Made by a program: the position numbers and the translations under genes. Below are positions 17,053-25,474 of a stretch of 64,000 nucleotides of DNA, one piece after another (position 1 is the stretch's first letter; every line of letters starts with the position of its first letter). Location: the NCBI RefSeq assembly GCF_004327985.1, contig NZ_SJDL01000025.1:18178-82177 (forward strand), in the 5' to 3' direction. This stretch comes from Marinobacter halodurans. Its GTDB lineage: Bacteria > Pseudomonadota > Gammaproteobacteria > Pseudomonadales > Oleiphilaceae. The notes beneath the pieces are model-generated. The model was not told where the DNA came from. It saw nothing but the letters and a program-made list of their open reading frames with translations, and ran no database searches.

Positions 17053-19353
17053 ATGACCCACTCTAACCCCTTGCCTGAAGTCGACTCCGATCCGTTCCGG
17101 TTGAATCGCCGCCAGTTCATGAATCACACGCTGGCATTCCTGTCGATGGCGCTGACCGGCTGCGTTGACATCGAAGACTCTGATTCACAGGCGTCTGCTT
17201 CAGGCGCATCGGCCCTCGCCTCATCGACGCCGGAGTGCAGACTCGCTGATACCGCATCAGACGAGATTGCCCCCCGCACCCGGTTTGCCCATCCCGGCCT
17301 GCTCAATACCAGCGCCGATTTCGAGCGTATGCGTACCAAGGTCGCAAACGCGGTGGAACCCTGGATAAGCGGCTGGAAGGCGTTGACGTCGAGCTATGCC
17401 TACTCACTGGATGAACCACTACGTCCCACGGTGGAAATTGAGCGACCCGGCAACTACGGGAATATGATCATCGACATGCAGCAGGCCTATGCCCTGGCGC
17501 TGGTCTGGCAGGTATCCGGGGACACCCGCTACGCCGATCGAGCGGTCGAGTACCTTGACGCATGGTCTTCTACGGTAACCTCGGTGACCGGCAGCCAGGA
17601 CCGCTTCCTCGCATCCGGACTCGCCGGGTACCAGTGGGCCTGTACCGGCGAAATCATGCGGACATACGAAGGCTGGACGACCGAAGGCCTGGCCCGCTTC
17701 CAAAGCATGTTGAGTGACTACTTCCTGCCACTGTGCCGCCAGTTCCTGACCGAGCATAATGGCCTTGAGTGGACCAAAATCACCAACTACTGGGCCAACT
17801 GGGATCTCTGCAACATGTGCGGGATGCTAGCCATTGGCGTTTTCTGCGACGATCCCGATACCTATAACGAAGCCATCCAATACTTCAAGCATGGACGGGG
17901 CAACGGAGCGATCGGCCACGCCGTCCAACACGTTCATCCAGGCCATCTCGGTCAGTGGCAGGAAAGCTCTCGCGACCAGGGACACTCCACACTGGGGATC
18001 GCGCTCATCGGTAGTTTCTGCGAAATGGCCTGGAACCAGGGGGATGATCTCTACGGCTACCGTAATAACCGCGTGTTGGCAGGGGCGGAATATGTGGCGG
18101 CCAGTAACCATGTGCTTCCCTCCGGCGATTTTGTCGAGTTGCCATTTACCAGGTTCCGCAACATTCACGGCTTGCAGACCGGTATCTCCAACAAAGCTCG
18201 CCCCCATAGCCGGGCGTTCTGGGAAATCATCTATAACCACTACGTTAACCGTCGCGGGCTGTCGGCCCCCTGGGTATCCCGCATGGTGGAAAAGTTTCGC
18301 CCTGAGGGGATCGCTCGCGGTTACGGCGATCAGCCCGCGTTTGGAACCCTGACCTTCGCCCAGGAAGCGACGCCTGTCACGACGCCATCAAGTGGCGTCA
18401 CTGTCCGGATCGTCGATGGTGCCGCACGGCTCGACTGGTGGGGCTGCGCCAATGCCCAGCACTACGAGGTCCAGCGTTCCCTGTCAGCTTGCGAAGGCTA
18501 CCGGACCATCGCCACGATAGGCGCAGACAAGACTCGCACCTATACCGACAACCCGGGCGATGGCACCTGGTACTACCGGATCAATGCCCAAACGCCCCAG
18601 GGTATGCTGGTGAGTAATGAACCCGTCATGGTGAGTATGCCAGGTGAACTCATTTTCCACCTTCGACTGGATGAAGGGAGCGGCACACACGCTTCGGACG
18701 CCACCGGACGCACAGAAGGGGGCATCCTCCAGGGCGATGCAAGCTGGAGTGCCGGCCATAATGGGCTGCCATGCGTGGAGCTTTCGGGAGCCAGTGGCAG
18801 CTGTGTTGAATTGCCGCCGAACCTGCTGAAAGATGTTGCTGACTGTACCATCGCCGTGTGGGCTTGGGTTCCGGAAAATCCGCCCCGTGACTGCTGGATT
18901 TTTTCCTTCGGCCACAATGATGTCAGCTATTTTGGTTGCCGGGCCCGTTTCCAATACAACCCCTGGTCGGACCGTATGCGTTGCGAAATCACGAAGAACA
19001 GCAGCGGCAACCACAACGCGGTCGATCTCATCCATTCCCTGAATTTTCACCCACAGAACTGGCTGGGTAATCCCGACGGCAGCTTCGACCCCGATGCCGC
19101 CAAAATCCGACAGTGGGTGCACATTGCAATGACCCTCAAGGGTCAGACGGGGGTGCTCTACATCGATGGCGAGCCGATGAATTCCGGCGAAACGTTCTTA
19201 ATGGCCCCATTCCAGTTGGACGACACACCGCAGAACTGGCTGGGACGAGCCACCAACACCTGGAATCCCATGTTTGCGGGGCGCTTGCAGGATTTTCGAA
19301 TCTATAACCGGGCACTGAGCATCACCGAGATTCAAGCGCTGGCATCCAGTTGA
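17053..19353 (+). CDS. Secreted alginate-lyase-like lipoprotein with C-terminal LamG-like domain
   Basis: A 766-residue protein from ATG 17053; an upstream in-frame start at 17017 has no signal advantage. The N-terminus has RRQFMNHTLAFLSMALTGC, a twin-arginine-like stretch ending in a lipobox, so it is an exported lipoprotein. Residues about 70-430 match the alginate lyase (PL5/PL17-like) helical fold, with LEWTKITNYWANWDLCNM and QWQESSRDQGHSTLG as likely active-site segments. A fibronectin-like piece (about 440-530) precedes a concanavalin/LamG domain (about 535-760). Likely cleaves an algal or bacterial uronate polymer; the exact substrate is not readable. Confidence 0.8.
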   Translation: MTHSNPLPEVDSDPFRLNRRQFMNHTLAFLSMALTGCVDIEDSDSQASASGASALASSTPECRLADTASDEIAPRTRFAHPGLLNTSADFERMRTKVANAVEPWISGWKALTSSYAYSLDEPLRPTVEIERPGNYGNMIIDMQQAYALALVWQVSGDTRYADRAVEYLDAWSSTVTSVTGSQDRFLASGLAGYQWACTGEIMRTYEGWTTEGLARFQSMLSDYFLPLCRQFLTEHNGLEWTKITNYWANWDLCNMCGMLAIGVFCDDPDTYNEAIQYFKHGRGNGAIGHAVQHVHPGHLGQWQESSRDQGHSTLGIALIGSFCEMAWNQGDDLYGYRNNRVLAGAEYVAASNHVLPSGDFVELPFTRFRNIHGLQTGISNKARPHSRAFWEIIYNHYVNRRGLSAPWVSRMVEKFRPEGIARGYGDQPAFGTLTFAQEATPVTTPSSGVTVRIVDGAARLDWWGCANAQHYEVQRSLSACEGYRTIATIGADKTRTYTDNPGDGTWYYRINAQTPQGMLVSNEPVMVSMPGELIFHLRLDEGSGTHASDATGRTEGGILQGDASWSAGHNGLPCVELSGASGSCVELPPNLLKDVADCTIAVWAWVPENPPRDCWIFSFGHNDVSYFGCRARFQYNPWSDRMRCEITKNSSGNHNAVDLIHSLNFHPQNWLGNPDGSFDPDAAKIRQWVHIAMTLKGQTGVLYIDGEPMNSGETFLMAPFQLDDTPQNWLGRATNTWNPMFAGRLQDFRIYNRALSITEIQALASS

Positions 19354-19361
19354 ACCAGGTT

Positions 19362-19397
19362 CGGCTGCTCGTGCAGCCGGCCTCGACTCCGGCTTTT
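19362..19397 (+). terminator. Terminator-like double hairpin after the lyase gene
   Basis: CGGCTGC-TCGT-GCAGCCG (19362-19379) is a perfect 7-bp stem. Overlapping it, AGCCGG (19375-19380) pairs with CCGGCT (19389-19394) and is followed by T's. The two stems share bases, so only one forms at a time. Position after the stop fits a terminator. Confidence 0.5.
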
Positions 19398-19497
19398 CAC
19401 ACCGGGAACTCGCGGGACGGAGTGGCGTCCCGCCCCGCGATTCAAACGCCGTTCATGGCCGGAAACACGGATACCGGCGCCGGGCCTTTGGGCTCAC

Positions 19498-20112
19498 TTA
19501 TTCCGGACCGGGTCGATCCAATGCCAACGGCGCCCTTTCCAGCCCATCAACCCCGGGCCGGGACACATGCCCCACCCGATATCTACGCCGACCGGCAGCC
19601 GGCTCCGGCCCCTCATCCTCCCACAGTCGAAACCGAACGACGGACCAGGCGGTCGGATCGTAGGCGGCCACAGCGGCGAGCGCGCCTGCCCGCGACAGAT
19701 CCCTCCCGGCTCTCTCGATTTCCGCCGACCGCAGCGCGGACAAATCACTGAACGGCTCGACCGCAAGCGTCTCCCGCGTTGCCGTCACTGCATTGGCCAC
19801 ATCCCCGGACCCCAGGGCCTGCCAGACCGACCATGTCTGCACTGACGGCCACCCGAATGACCGGGTGAGTCCGACAAAGCCGGCCGAAGCGAGGAAGGCG
19901 TTCATGCCATCACTATTGCGCCACACGTAGAACGGCGCGTAGAGATTCTCGAAACCAGCGGTGACGCGGTCTGCCCGGTCAGCGTAAAGGTAGGCCTTGA
20001 ACACCAGATTGGGGAACGTATCCAGCAGATGGCCCTTGCTGGCAATGCGATGGCGGATGAGGCCCATGTCGTAATCCGCCGGCAGCGTGAAGCTGTATTG
20101 CATGGCGATCAT
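19498..20112 (-). CDS. DUF4865 family protein
   Basis: A 204-residue protein starting at ATG 20112, with AGGAGG seven bases upstream. It starts MIAMQYSFTLPADYDMGLI and contains FKAYLYADR and FYVWRNSDGMNAFL, the signature pattern of DUF4865. It is the last gene of a CMD-tautomerase-DUF4865 operon divergent from a LysR gene, an arrangement seen in many proteobacteria. Function unknown, probably small-molecule metabolism. Confidence 0.8.
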   Translation of the reverse strand: MIAMQYSFTLPADYDMGLIRHRIASKGHLLDTFPNLVFKAYLYADRADRVTAGFENLYAPFYVWRNSDGMNAFLASAGFVGLTRSFGWPSVQTWSVWQALGSGDVANAVTATRETLAVEPFSDLSALRSAEIERAGRDLSRAGALAAVAAYDPTAWSVVRFRLWEDEGPEPAAGRRRYRVGHVSRPGVDGLERAPLALDRPGPE

Positions 20113-20137
20113 GACGCAGCCTCCTGTGCGGCGTCCA

Positions 20138-20512
20138 TCATCGACATACGCCCCCACCGAACGACCAGTCCTCGCTCCCGGTGGTGCTGATCACCACCAT
20201 CACATCCTCAGGATTGATTCCCGGCGCATCGGCGAGCAACGCGGTCAACCGACGGTAGAGTGCCTGCCTGGTCGCCCGACTCCGCGGCTTGCCGGCCGTG
20301 ACATGAATCAGCACGAAATCGTTGGAGCGCGGACCACCGAGATAGTCCCGGTTATAGATCAACTCACCGGGCTCAAGCTGGTGGATAATCTGGAAGCGGT
20401 CATCCCGCGGCACCACGAAAGCCTCCACCAGGGCCCGATGGACATTGTCGGCCAGGATCGCGAGGTCGTCCGGAGACCGTCCCCGAAGCAGGGATATACG
20501 AACGAACGGCAT
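20138..20512 (-). CDS. Tautomerase-family protein
   Basis: A 124-residue 4-oxalocrotonate tautomerase-like protein. After the initiator Met it begins PFVRISLLRGRS, leaving an N-terminal Pro as the catalytic base of this superfamily. The length is a fused double beta-alpha-beta unit of the cis-CaaD/MSAD type. It lies 5 bp from the CMD gene and 25 bp from DUF4865. Substrate unknown. Confidence 0.85.
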   Translation of the reverse strand: MPFVRISLLRGRSPDDLAILADNVHRALVEAFVVPRDDRFQIIHQLEPGELIYNRDYLGGPRSNDFVLIHVTAGKPRSRATRQALYRRLTALLADAPGINPEDVMVVISTTGSEDWSFGGGVCR

Positions 20513-20517
20513 AGGAC

Positions 20518-20844
20518 CTACTCCCCTTTCCCGGATTGCAGGTTGCGCAGAGCGCCCACGGCGGAGGCCGCCACCGGCCAGCCGCCGTAGAACGCCAGGT
20601 GGGTCACCAGTTCAGCCAGCTCACTGTGGCTGACACCGTTCTCCAGCGCCCGCGCCAGGTGAAACGACAACTGCTCCGAACGGTTGAGCACGATCAGAGC
20701 GGACACCGTGGCGATGCTGCGTTCACGCTTGCCGAGAGCATCGCGATACCAGATATCCGCGAACAGCAGATCGTCGGTGATCTCCGCCAGCTTGGGGGCC
20801 ACGTCGCCGAAGGCTTGTCGGGCAATACCGGGTGAGTTGCTCAT
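20518..20844 (-). CDS. Carboxymuconolactone decarboxylase family protein
   Basis: A 108-residue CMD/AhpD-like protein starting at ATG 20844. It has DIWYRDALGKRERSIATVSA and a C-terminal HLAFYGGWPVAASA block, both typical of the family. There is no CxxC, so it is not of the peroxidase type. First gene of the LysR-controlled operon. Confidence 0.87.
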   Translation of the reverse strand: MSNSPGIARQAFGDVAPKLAEITDDLLFADIWYRDALGKRERSIATVSALIVLNRSEQLSFHLARALENGVSHSELAELVTHLAFYGGWPVAASAVGALRNLQSGKGE

Positions 20845-20944
20845 AACCAGTCTCCGTGTATGAATGCTTGACCTCACCCAAGTTAGCGGCGCACATTAAT
20901 ACAGTAAACTTGAAAGTTATGGACGGATTGTCCAATTTTTCGGG

Positions 20945-21895
20945 ATGGTTTCCATGCGCCGCGTGACCTTCGATCTGGATGTGCTGAGAACCTACGTGCT
21001 GGGCGTCGAGCTGGGCAGCTTCGCCCGTGCCGCCGACCGGCTTGGTCGCTCCACCTCGGCGGTCAGTGCCCAATTGAAGAAATTGGAGGATCAGGCGGGC
21101 ACGCCGTTACTGCACAAAGCCGGCCGGGGCCTGGCGATGACCGACGCCGGCGAGACCCTGCTCGGTTACGCCCGTCGGATGCTGGAACTGAACGACGAAG
21201 CCGCCACGGCTATCCGCGGTGCCGACCTGGAAGGCTGGGTGCGACTGGGTCTGCAGGAGGACTTTGGCGAGGGGTTGCTGCAGGAAGTCCTGGGACAGTT
21301 TGCCCGTGCCCACCCAAAGGTTCGGGTCGAAGTGCGCATCGCCCGCAACCCGGAGTTGCTGGAACGGGTCACATCGGGGCGACTGGATCTGGCGCTGGCC
21401 TGGGCAGGCAACCAGGGAACCCCGCACGCCGAGCGCCTGGGCGAAGTGCCCATGTGCTGGATCGGTGCCGAGCACCGGGATCCGCCCTTGCCCACTGGCG
21501 AGCCTTTGCCACTGATCGCCCTGGAAGCCCCATGCCTCTTGCGTACAGCCGCCACCAACGCCCTGGATGGCGCCGGTATCCCCTGGCGGGTGGCGATCAC
21601 CAGCCCGAGCCTGGCGGGTATCTGGGCCGGTGTCTCGGCTGGTCTCGGCGTCACCGTTCGCACGCCCATCGGCCTGCCGCCCGGTTTGCGGGTACTGGAT
21701 GCCGATTCATCGAGTCTGCCGCCGCTGCCCTCACTGGCCCTGATGCTGCATCGATCCGACGAAGCACTGTCCAGCGTAGCAGCAAGGCTGGCAGAAATAC
21801 TTCGGGGGCAAGTGGGTGCCCTGATTGATGCCGGCAGCCTACCACATGGGCAGAATAGAATGCATAAGGGTACAACCGTCCGCGAGCCGGCATGA
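20945..21895 (+). CDS. LysR-family transcriptional regulator
   Basis: A 316-residue regulator with the N-terminal winged helix (FARAADRLGRSTSAVSAQLK) and a C-terminal effector-binding domain (GLQEDFGEGLLQEVLGQF). It is divergent from the CMD/tautomerase/DUF4865 operon with about 100 bp between, which contains ACTTGAAAGT at about 20909, a possible LysR half-palindrome. It probably controls that operon. The start could be the ATG at 20954. Confidence 0.88.
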   Translation: MVSMRRVTFDLDVLRTYVLGVELGSFARAADRLGRSTSAVSAQLKKLEDQAGTPLLHKAGRGLAMTDAGETLLGYARRMLELNDEAATAIRGADLEGWVRLGLQEDFGEGLLQEVLGQFARAHPKVRVEVRIARNPELLERVTSGRLDLALAWAGNQGTPHAERLGEVPMCWIGAEHRDPPLPTGEPLPLIALEAPCLLRTAATNALDGAGIPWRVAITSPSLAGIWAGVSAGLGVTVRTPIGLPPGLRVLDADSSSLPPLPSLALMLHRSDEALSSVAARLAEILRGQVGALIDAGSLPHGQNRMHKGTTVREPA

Positions 21896-22158
21896 TCCTC
21901 ATCCCGTGACATGCCAGATTGATCGGGATTGAAGCGGCATGGCGGCGTACCCACTCCATTTCGCGATCTATTGTATGAATACGGTCAGTGCAACCCATCG
22001 ACGGGCGCGGGTAACAGGTCGGTCACGGATGAAAGCGTGACGGAGCGCAGCAGTCGGCATGGCTGGTCAGGCGGACCTTCACTGCACGTACCCGGCAGCC
22101 CACGATTCATAATGAACTCGTTGCCTGCGAATTTAAGAGTGATAACGGCGGATCAATC

Positions 22159-23388
22159 ATGGTGGATGTTTTAATTGCCGAGGCGGCACAAGCACTTGCG
22201 CGGGGTGATTCCCTTGAGGCACTGAAGCGCGTCGCGCTGCGCCATGATCCGCCCGCGCTGGCATTGCGCGGCATAGCCATGGCGCGAATTGGCGACCTGA
22301 AAAGGGCCGAAGAGCTCCTGCAGGATGCGGCACGAGCCTTCGGCCCGGAGGAGGTTGTCGCCCGTGCGAGGTGCGTGGTCGCGGGAGCGGAGATCGCTCT
22401 GGTCTCGCGCGATCTGAACCGGGCCGAAAAGGCACTCGATGCGGCACGGATAACCCTCGATACCTGCGGTGATCACATCAATGCCGCCTATGCCCGACAC
22501 CTGGAAATACGGCTCCTGGTGCTGACAGGACAGATCGACGAAGCCGAGCGCCTGCTGGAGGACATTGATCCTGCTCCCCTGCCACCATTGTTGCAGGCCG
22601 CCTACCAACTGGTCGCAGCGGGAGTCGCGACACGGGGGTTGAAGACATCAACGGCGCGCGCAGCCATAGCCAGGGCAAAGTCCATCGCCCATGACAACAA
22701 CCTTCCTGTACTGTTGGCGGAGATCGAGCAGGCGTCAGCCATCCTCGATAAGCCCGCAGCGCTGCTCATCGCCGGAGGGGAAAGGCGGCAACTGGTCCTG
22801 GAGGAAATCGAAGCGCTGTTGGCGTCGGGTGTACTGGTTATCGACGCCTGCCGATATACCCTGTACTGCGGGGAAACGGTTGTTCCCCTGGCAACGCGCC
22901 CGGTGCTCTTTACCCTCGCCCGTGCCCTGGCCGAGGTTTGGCCGCATGATGTGTCCCGGGAAAAACTCCTGCTGAAGGCGTTTCGGGCCAGGGCCAGGGA
23001 CATCGACGAGTCGCATCGGGCCCGGCTGCGCGTCGAAATCGGACGCCTCCGCAGGTTGCTTGGCCCCCTGGCCACCATAGGGGCAACGAAGCGCGGCTTT
23101 GCGCTGAAACCTCTTCGCGCGGAAAACGTCGTCGTGCTGGCCCCTCCCGTGGACGATGAACATGGCGCCGTGCTTGCCCTGCTTGCCGACGGCGAACTCT
23201 GGTCCAGCTCAGCCCTTGCGCTGGCTCTCGGTGTCAGCGCACGAACGGTCCAGAGGGCTCTCGAACAACTGGCGGCCCGGGACAAGGTGCAGGCGTTCGG
23301 GCGCGGACGCGCCCGCCGCTGGACAACACCGCCACCTCCCGGTTTCACGACAACCTTGTTACTCCCAGGTCCGCTGCCAGGTCGCTAA
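22159..23388 (+). CDS. TPR-like repeat protein with C-terminal winged-helix domains (regulator)
   Basis: A 409-residue soluble protein. Residues 1-210 are Ala-rich helical repeats of TPR type (AIARAKSIAHDNN). Residues about 225-310 resemble an OmpR/SARP-like winged helix (CRYTLYCGETVVPLATRPVL, RARLRVEIGRLRRLLGPL), and 330-395 a second helix-turn-helix (ALALALGVSARTVQRALEQL). Probably a transcription regulator of the beta-propeller gene 41 bp downstream in the same direction. Confidence 0.7.
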   Translation: MVDVLIAEAAQALARGDSLEALKRVALRHDPPALALRGIAMARIGDLKRAEELLQDAARAFGPEEVVARARCVVAGAEIALVSRDLNRAEKALDAARITLDTCGDHINAAYARHLEIRLLVLTGQIDEAERLLEDIDPAPLPPLLQAAYQLVAAGVATRGLKTSTARAAIARAKSIAHDNNLPVLLAEIEQASAILDKPAALLIAGGERRQLVLEEIEALLASGVLVIDACRYTLYCGETVVPLATRPVLFTLARALAEVWPHDVSREKLLLKAFRARARDIDESHRARLRVEIGRLRRLLGPLATIGATKRGFALKPLRAENVVVLAPPVDDEHGAVLALLADGELWSSSALALALGVSARTVQRALEQLAARDKVQAFGRGRARRWTTPPPPGFTTTLLLPGPLPGR

Positions 23389-23429
23389 ATTAATGTGAAC
23401 AGCCCCAACACACGAGCGAGGATAGAACC

Positions 23430-24080
23430 ATGGAAAAACGGACGGCTGAAATTCTTCACGAGTTTGGCCCCTACCCCGAGGTCGAGTGCGTTCACGGAGT
23501 AACCTATGACGGCAGCCATGTCTGGCTGGCCGCAGGAAAGGCGATGCATGCCATCGCACCTTCAAGCGGGGAAGTCACCCGCACCGTCGATGTGTCCGCA
23601 GACGCCGGCACTGCCTTCGACGGCCGTTACCTCTACCAGATTGCCGAAGGGCGTATCCATAAGATTGATCCGGCCTCGGGGCATGTCGTCGAGACCATTC
23701 CGGCTCCGGGCGAAGGCGATGATTCGGGGCTCGCCTGGTCCGAGGGAAGCCTGTGGGTCGGCCAGCACCACAGCCGTAAGATCCATCAGGTCGATCCTGA
23801 GACAGGAGCAATACTGCAAACCCTCGAATCCGACCGAATGGTTACCGGGGTCACCTGGGTTGATGGCGAGTTCTGGCATGGAACCTGGGAGAACGATAAA
23901 AGCGATGTGCGACAGATCGATCCACGGACGGGCCAGGTTCTGATGCAGATCGAAATGCCCGAGGGCTCGGGTGTGTCAGGGCTTGAGTCCAACGGCAGCG
24001 ATCAGTTCTATTGCGGAGGAGGACGCAGCGGTACCATTCGCGTCATCCGTCGGCCGCGGCTTGCCCCTGACAGTCGCTGA
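23430..24080 (+). CDS. Five-repeat beta-propeller-like protein (NHL/YncE type)
   Basis: A 216-residue protein with no signal peptide. Five repeats each pair a G-W/F-DG turn with a K/QIDP.TG turn, for example VTYDGSHVWLAAG, GRIHKIDPASGHVVET, HQVDPETGAILQTLES and RQIDPRTGQVL. That gives five blades of about 43 residues, like glutamine-cyclotransferase or SMP-30-like propellers. No catalytic residues could be fixed. It forms a pair with the upstream regulator. Confidence 0.75.
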   Translation: MEKRTAEILHEFGPYPEVECVHGVTYDGSHVWLAAGKAMHAIAPSSGEVTRTVDVSADAGTAFDGRYLYQIAEGRIHKIDPASGHVVETIPAPGEGDDSGLAWSEGSLWVGQHHSRKIHQVDPETGAILQTLESDRMVTGVTWVDGEFWHGTWENDKSDVRQIDPRTGQVLMQIEMPEGSGVSGLESNGSDQFYCGGGRSGTIRVIRRPRLAPDSR

Positions 24081-24162
24081 AACAACATGAAAGCCGGAAC
24101 GAATGCCGGCTCCGGGCCAGGCGGCCGAAACGGCCTTTCCGGTTTCCTGTAATCTGCTATAA

Positions 24163-24199
24163 GCCATGAAGCCGCCCGTTTACCGGGCGGCTTCATGGC
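24163..24199. terminator. Strong bidirectional hairpin
   Basis: A perfect 16-bp stem: GCCATGAAGCCGCCCG (24163-24178) pairs with 24184-24199 around a 5-base loop. It lies between two convergent genes, so it can end both transcripts. A weaker GGCC-AAA-GGCC stem lies just upstream. Confidence 0.75.
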
Positions 24200-24222
24200 C
24201 GTTCTTCACGGAACCTGACGGT

Positions 24223-25101
24223 TCACTCGGCCGTAGCGGCCTGTTGCGCTGAAGCCGGCAGGAGGACGTCCCTGAAGGATAGGTAGTATGCGCCGTTGAT
24301 CACCAGCCCGAACAACCACGAGGCGAGACCCATCACGACACCAAAAACAATCAGTGAAGTGCTGAGCGCACCGCCGATCATCGGGACAATCATCACCAGG
24401 AAATAGATGGCGGCCATGTTCATTCCGAAGATGCACAGCACAAACAGATTCTTGAAGCTGGCCCGAAAGCTGTTGCTCATGGCCGAGATAACGCCTTCAT
24501 CCGCTATGATGATGAGCGGCATCGCATAGCAAAAGAGCGCCATCACCACGGCCGTCCCCAGAAGTACGAAGCCAAGGACCAGACTGCTGCCGCCCATCAG
24601 CGCACCCATCGTATAGCCATAGCTCTCCCGTGGGCTGAAGAGTCCCGACATGGCGTCGCCGGCTCCGAAGAGACGAACCAGGAGGTAGGTCACCAGGCCA
24701 AAGGCCAGCGCCACCAGGATCATGGCGACGAGCAGCAGAATCATGCTCAGCACACTTCTTCCCCGAAAGCCCCTGAACACGTCCTGGATACGCGGCTGCT
24801 TTTCAGCAGCACCGTGAAAGACCGCCGCCATACCGGCTTGCAGCACAATGGCCACAAACACGCCGACCAGCACCAGCACGAACAACCCGAAACCGGGCCG
24901 TTGCGCTCCCAGTGATGCGATACCAACCTGAATCAGGACGGATGCCACCGTCACGATCAGGTACGCGAGCAGGATCGTCTTCCAGTGACGGCGAATCAAC
25001 CTGAAAGAATCGACGACCCAGCTCAGCGGCGGGCCCGCCTTGATCTTGCGTACTTCAACGGAAGTCGACGTATCGGAAAAAGCCTCTGACTGCGTATTCA
25101 T
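24223..25101 (-). CDS. Multi-pass membrane protein, BPSS1780-like
   Basis: A 292-residue protein from ATG 25101. A cytoplasmic N-terminus with VRKIKAGPPLSWVVDSFRLI is followed by about six hydrophobic helices (LAYLIVTVASVLIQVGIASL, MILLLVAMILVALAFGLVTY). The pattern fits the BPSS1780-type integral membrane family, of unknown function. Single gene. The upstream ATG at 25158 adds a doubtful 19-residue extension. Confidence 0.7.
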   Translation of the reverse strand: MNTQSEAFSDTSTSVEVRKIKAGPPLSWVVDSFRLIRRHWKTILLAYLIVTVASVLIQVGIASLGAQRPGFGLFVLVLVGVFVAIVLQAGMAAVFHGAAEKQPRIQDVFRGFRGRSVLSMILLLVAMILVALAFGLVTYLLVRLFGAGDAMSGLFSPRESYGYTMGALMGGSSLVLGFVLLGTAVVMALFCYAMPLIIIADEGVISAMSNSFRASFKNLFVLCIFGMNMAAIYFLVMIVPMIGGALSTSLIVFGVVMGLASWLFGLVINGAYYLSFRDVLLPASAQQAATAE

Positions 25102-25474
25102 CCTTGAAATTCCTTGGGTTTCTGGACAGTGGTCATAAACAGCGCGGAAACAGGCCACGCCGTTGGATCAGGCACGCAACCCTAACAGAAAGTTAACCTT
25201 CGGGAATACGCCATCGCCGCCTATCCGTGTAGGAAATGGCTTACCAGAGAAACACACAACCTCATGGTGGAACGGTTTCCAGACTTGCAGGAACCGGGAC
25301 CCGTTAGATCTGATGCGGGCGCGGGCAAAGCACTCATGTGCTGGATCAGCCCCTCCCCCGCCAGTGCCCCCCTTGGAGGTGGGCACGATGATGTAGCCGG
25401 TTCCATACCCCGAGCCAAGGCCCTAACATTAGCTTATTCTTAAGAAGGCAACCTGCGCCGGATTGAGGACCGTC
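25102..25474. other. Intergenic region between divergent genes
   Basis: No gene is supported. It should hold the promoters of the membrane protein and of the acyl-ACP-reductase-like gene. GAGG six bases ahead of ATG 25475 is the ribosome site of the latter. No repeat or structured element stood out. Confidence 0.4.
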
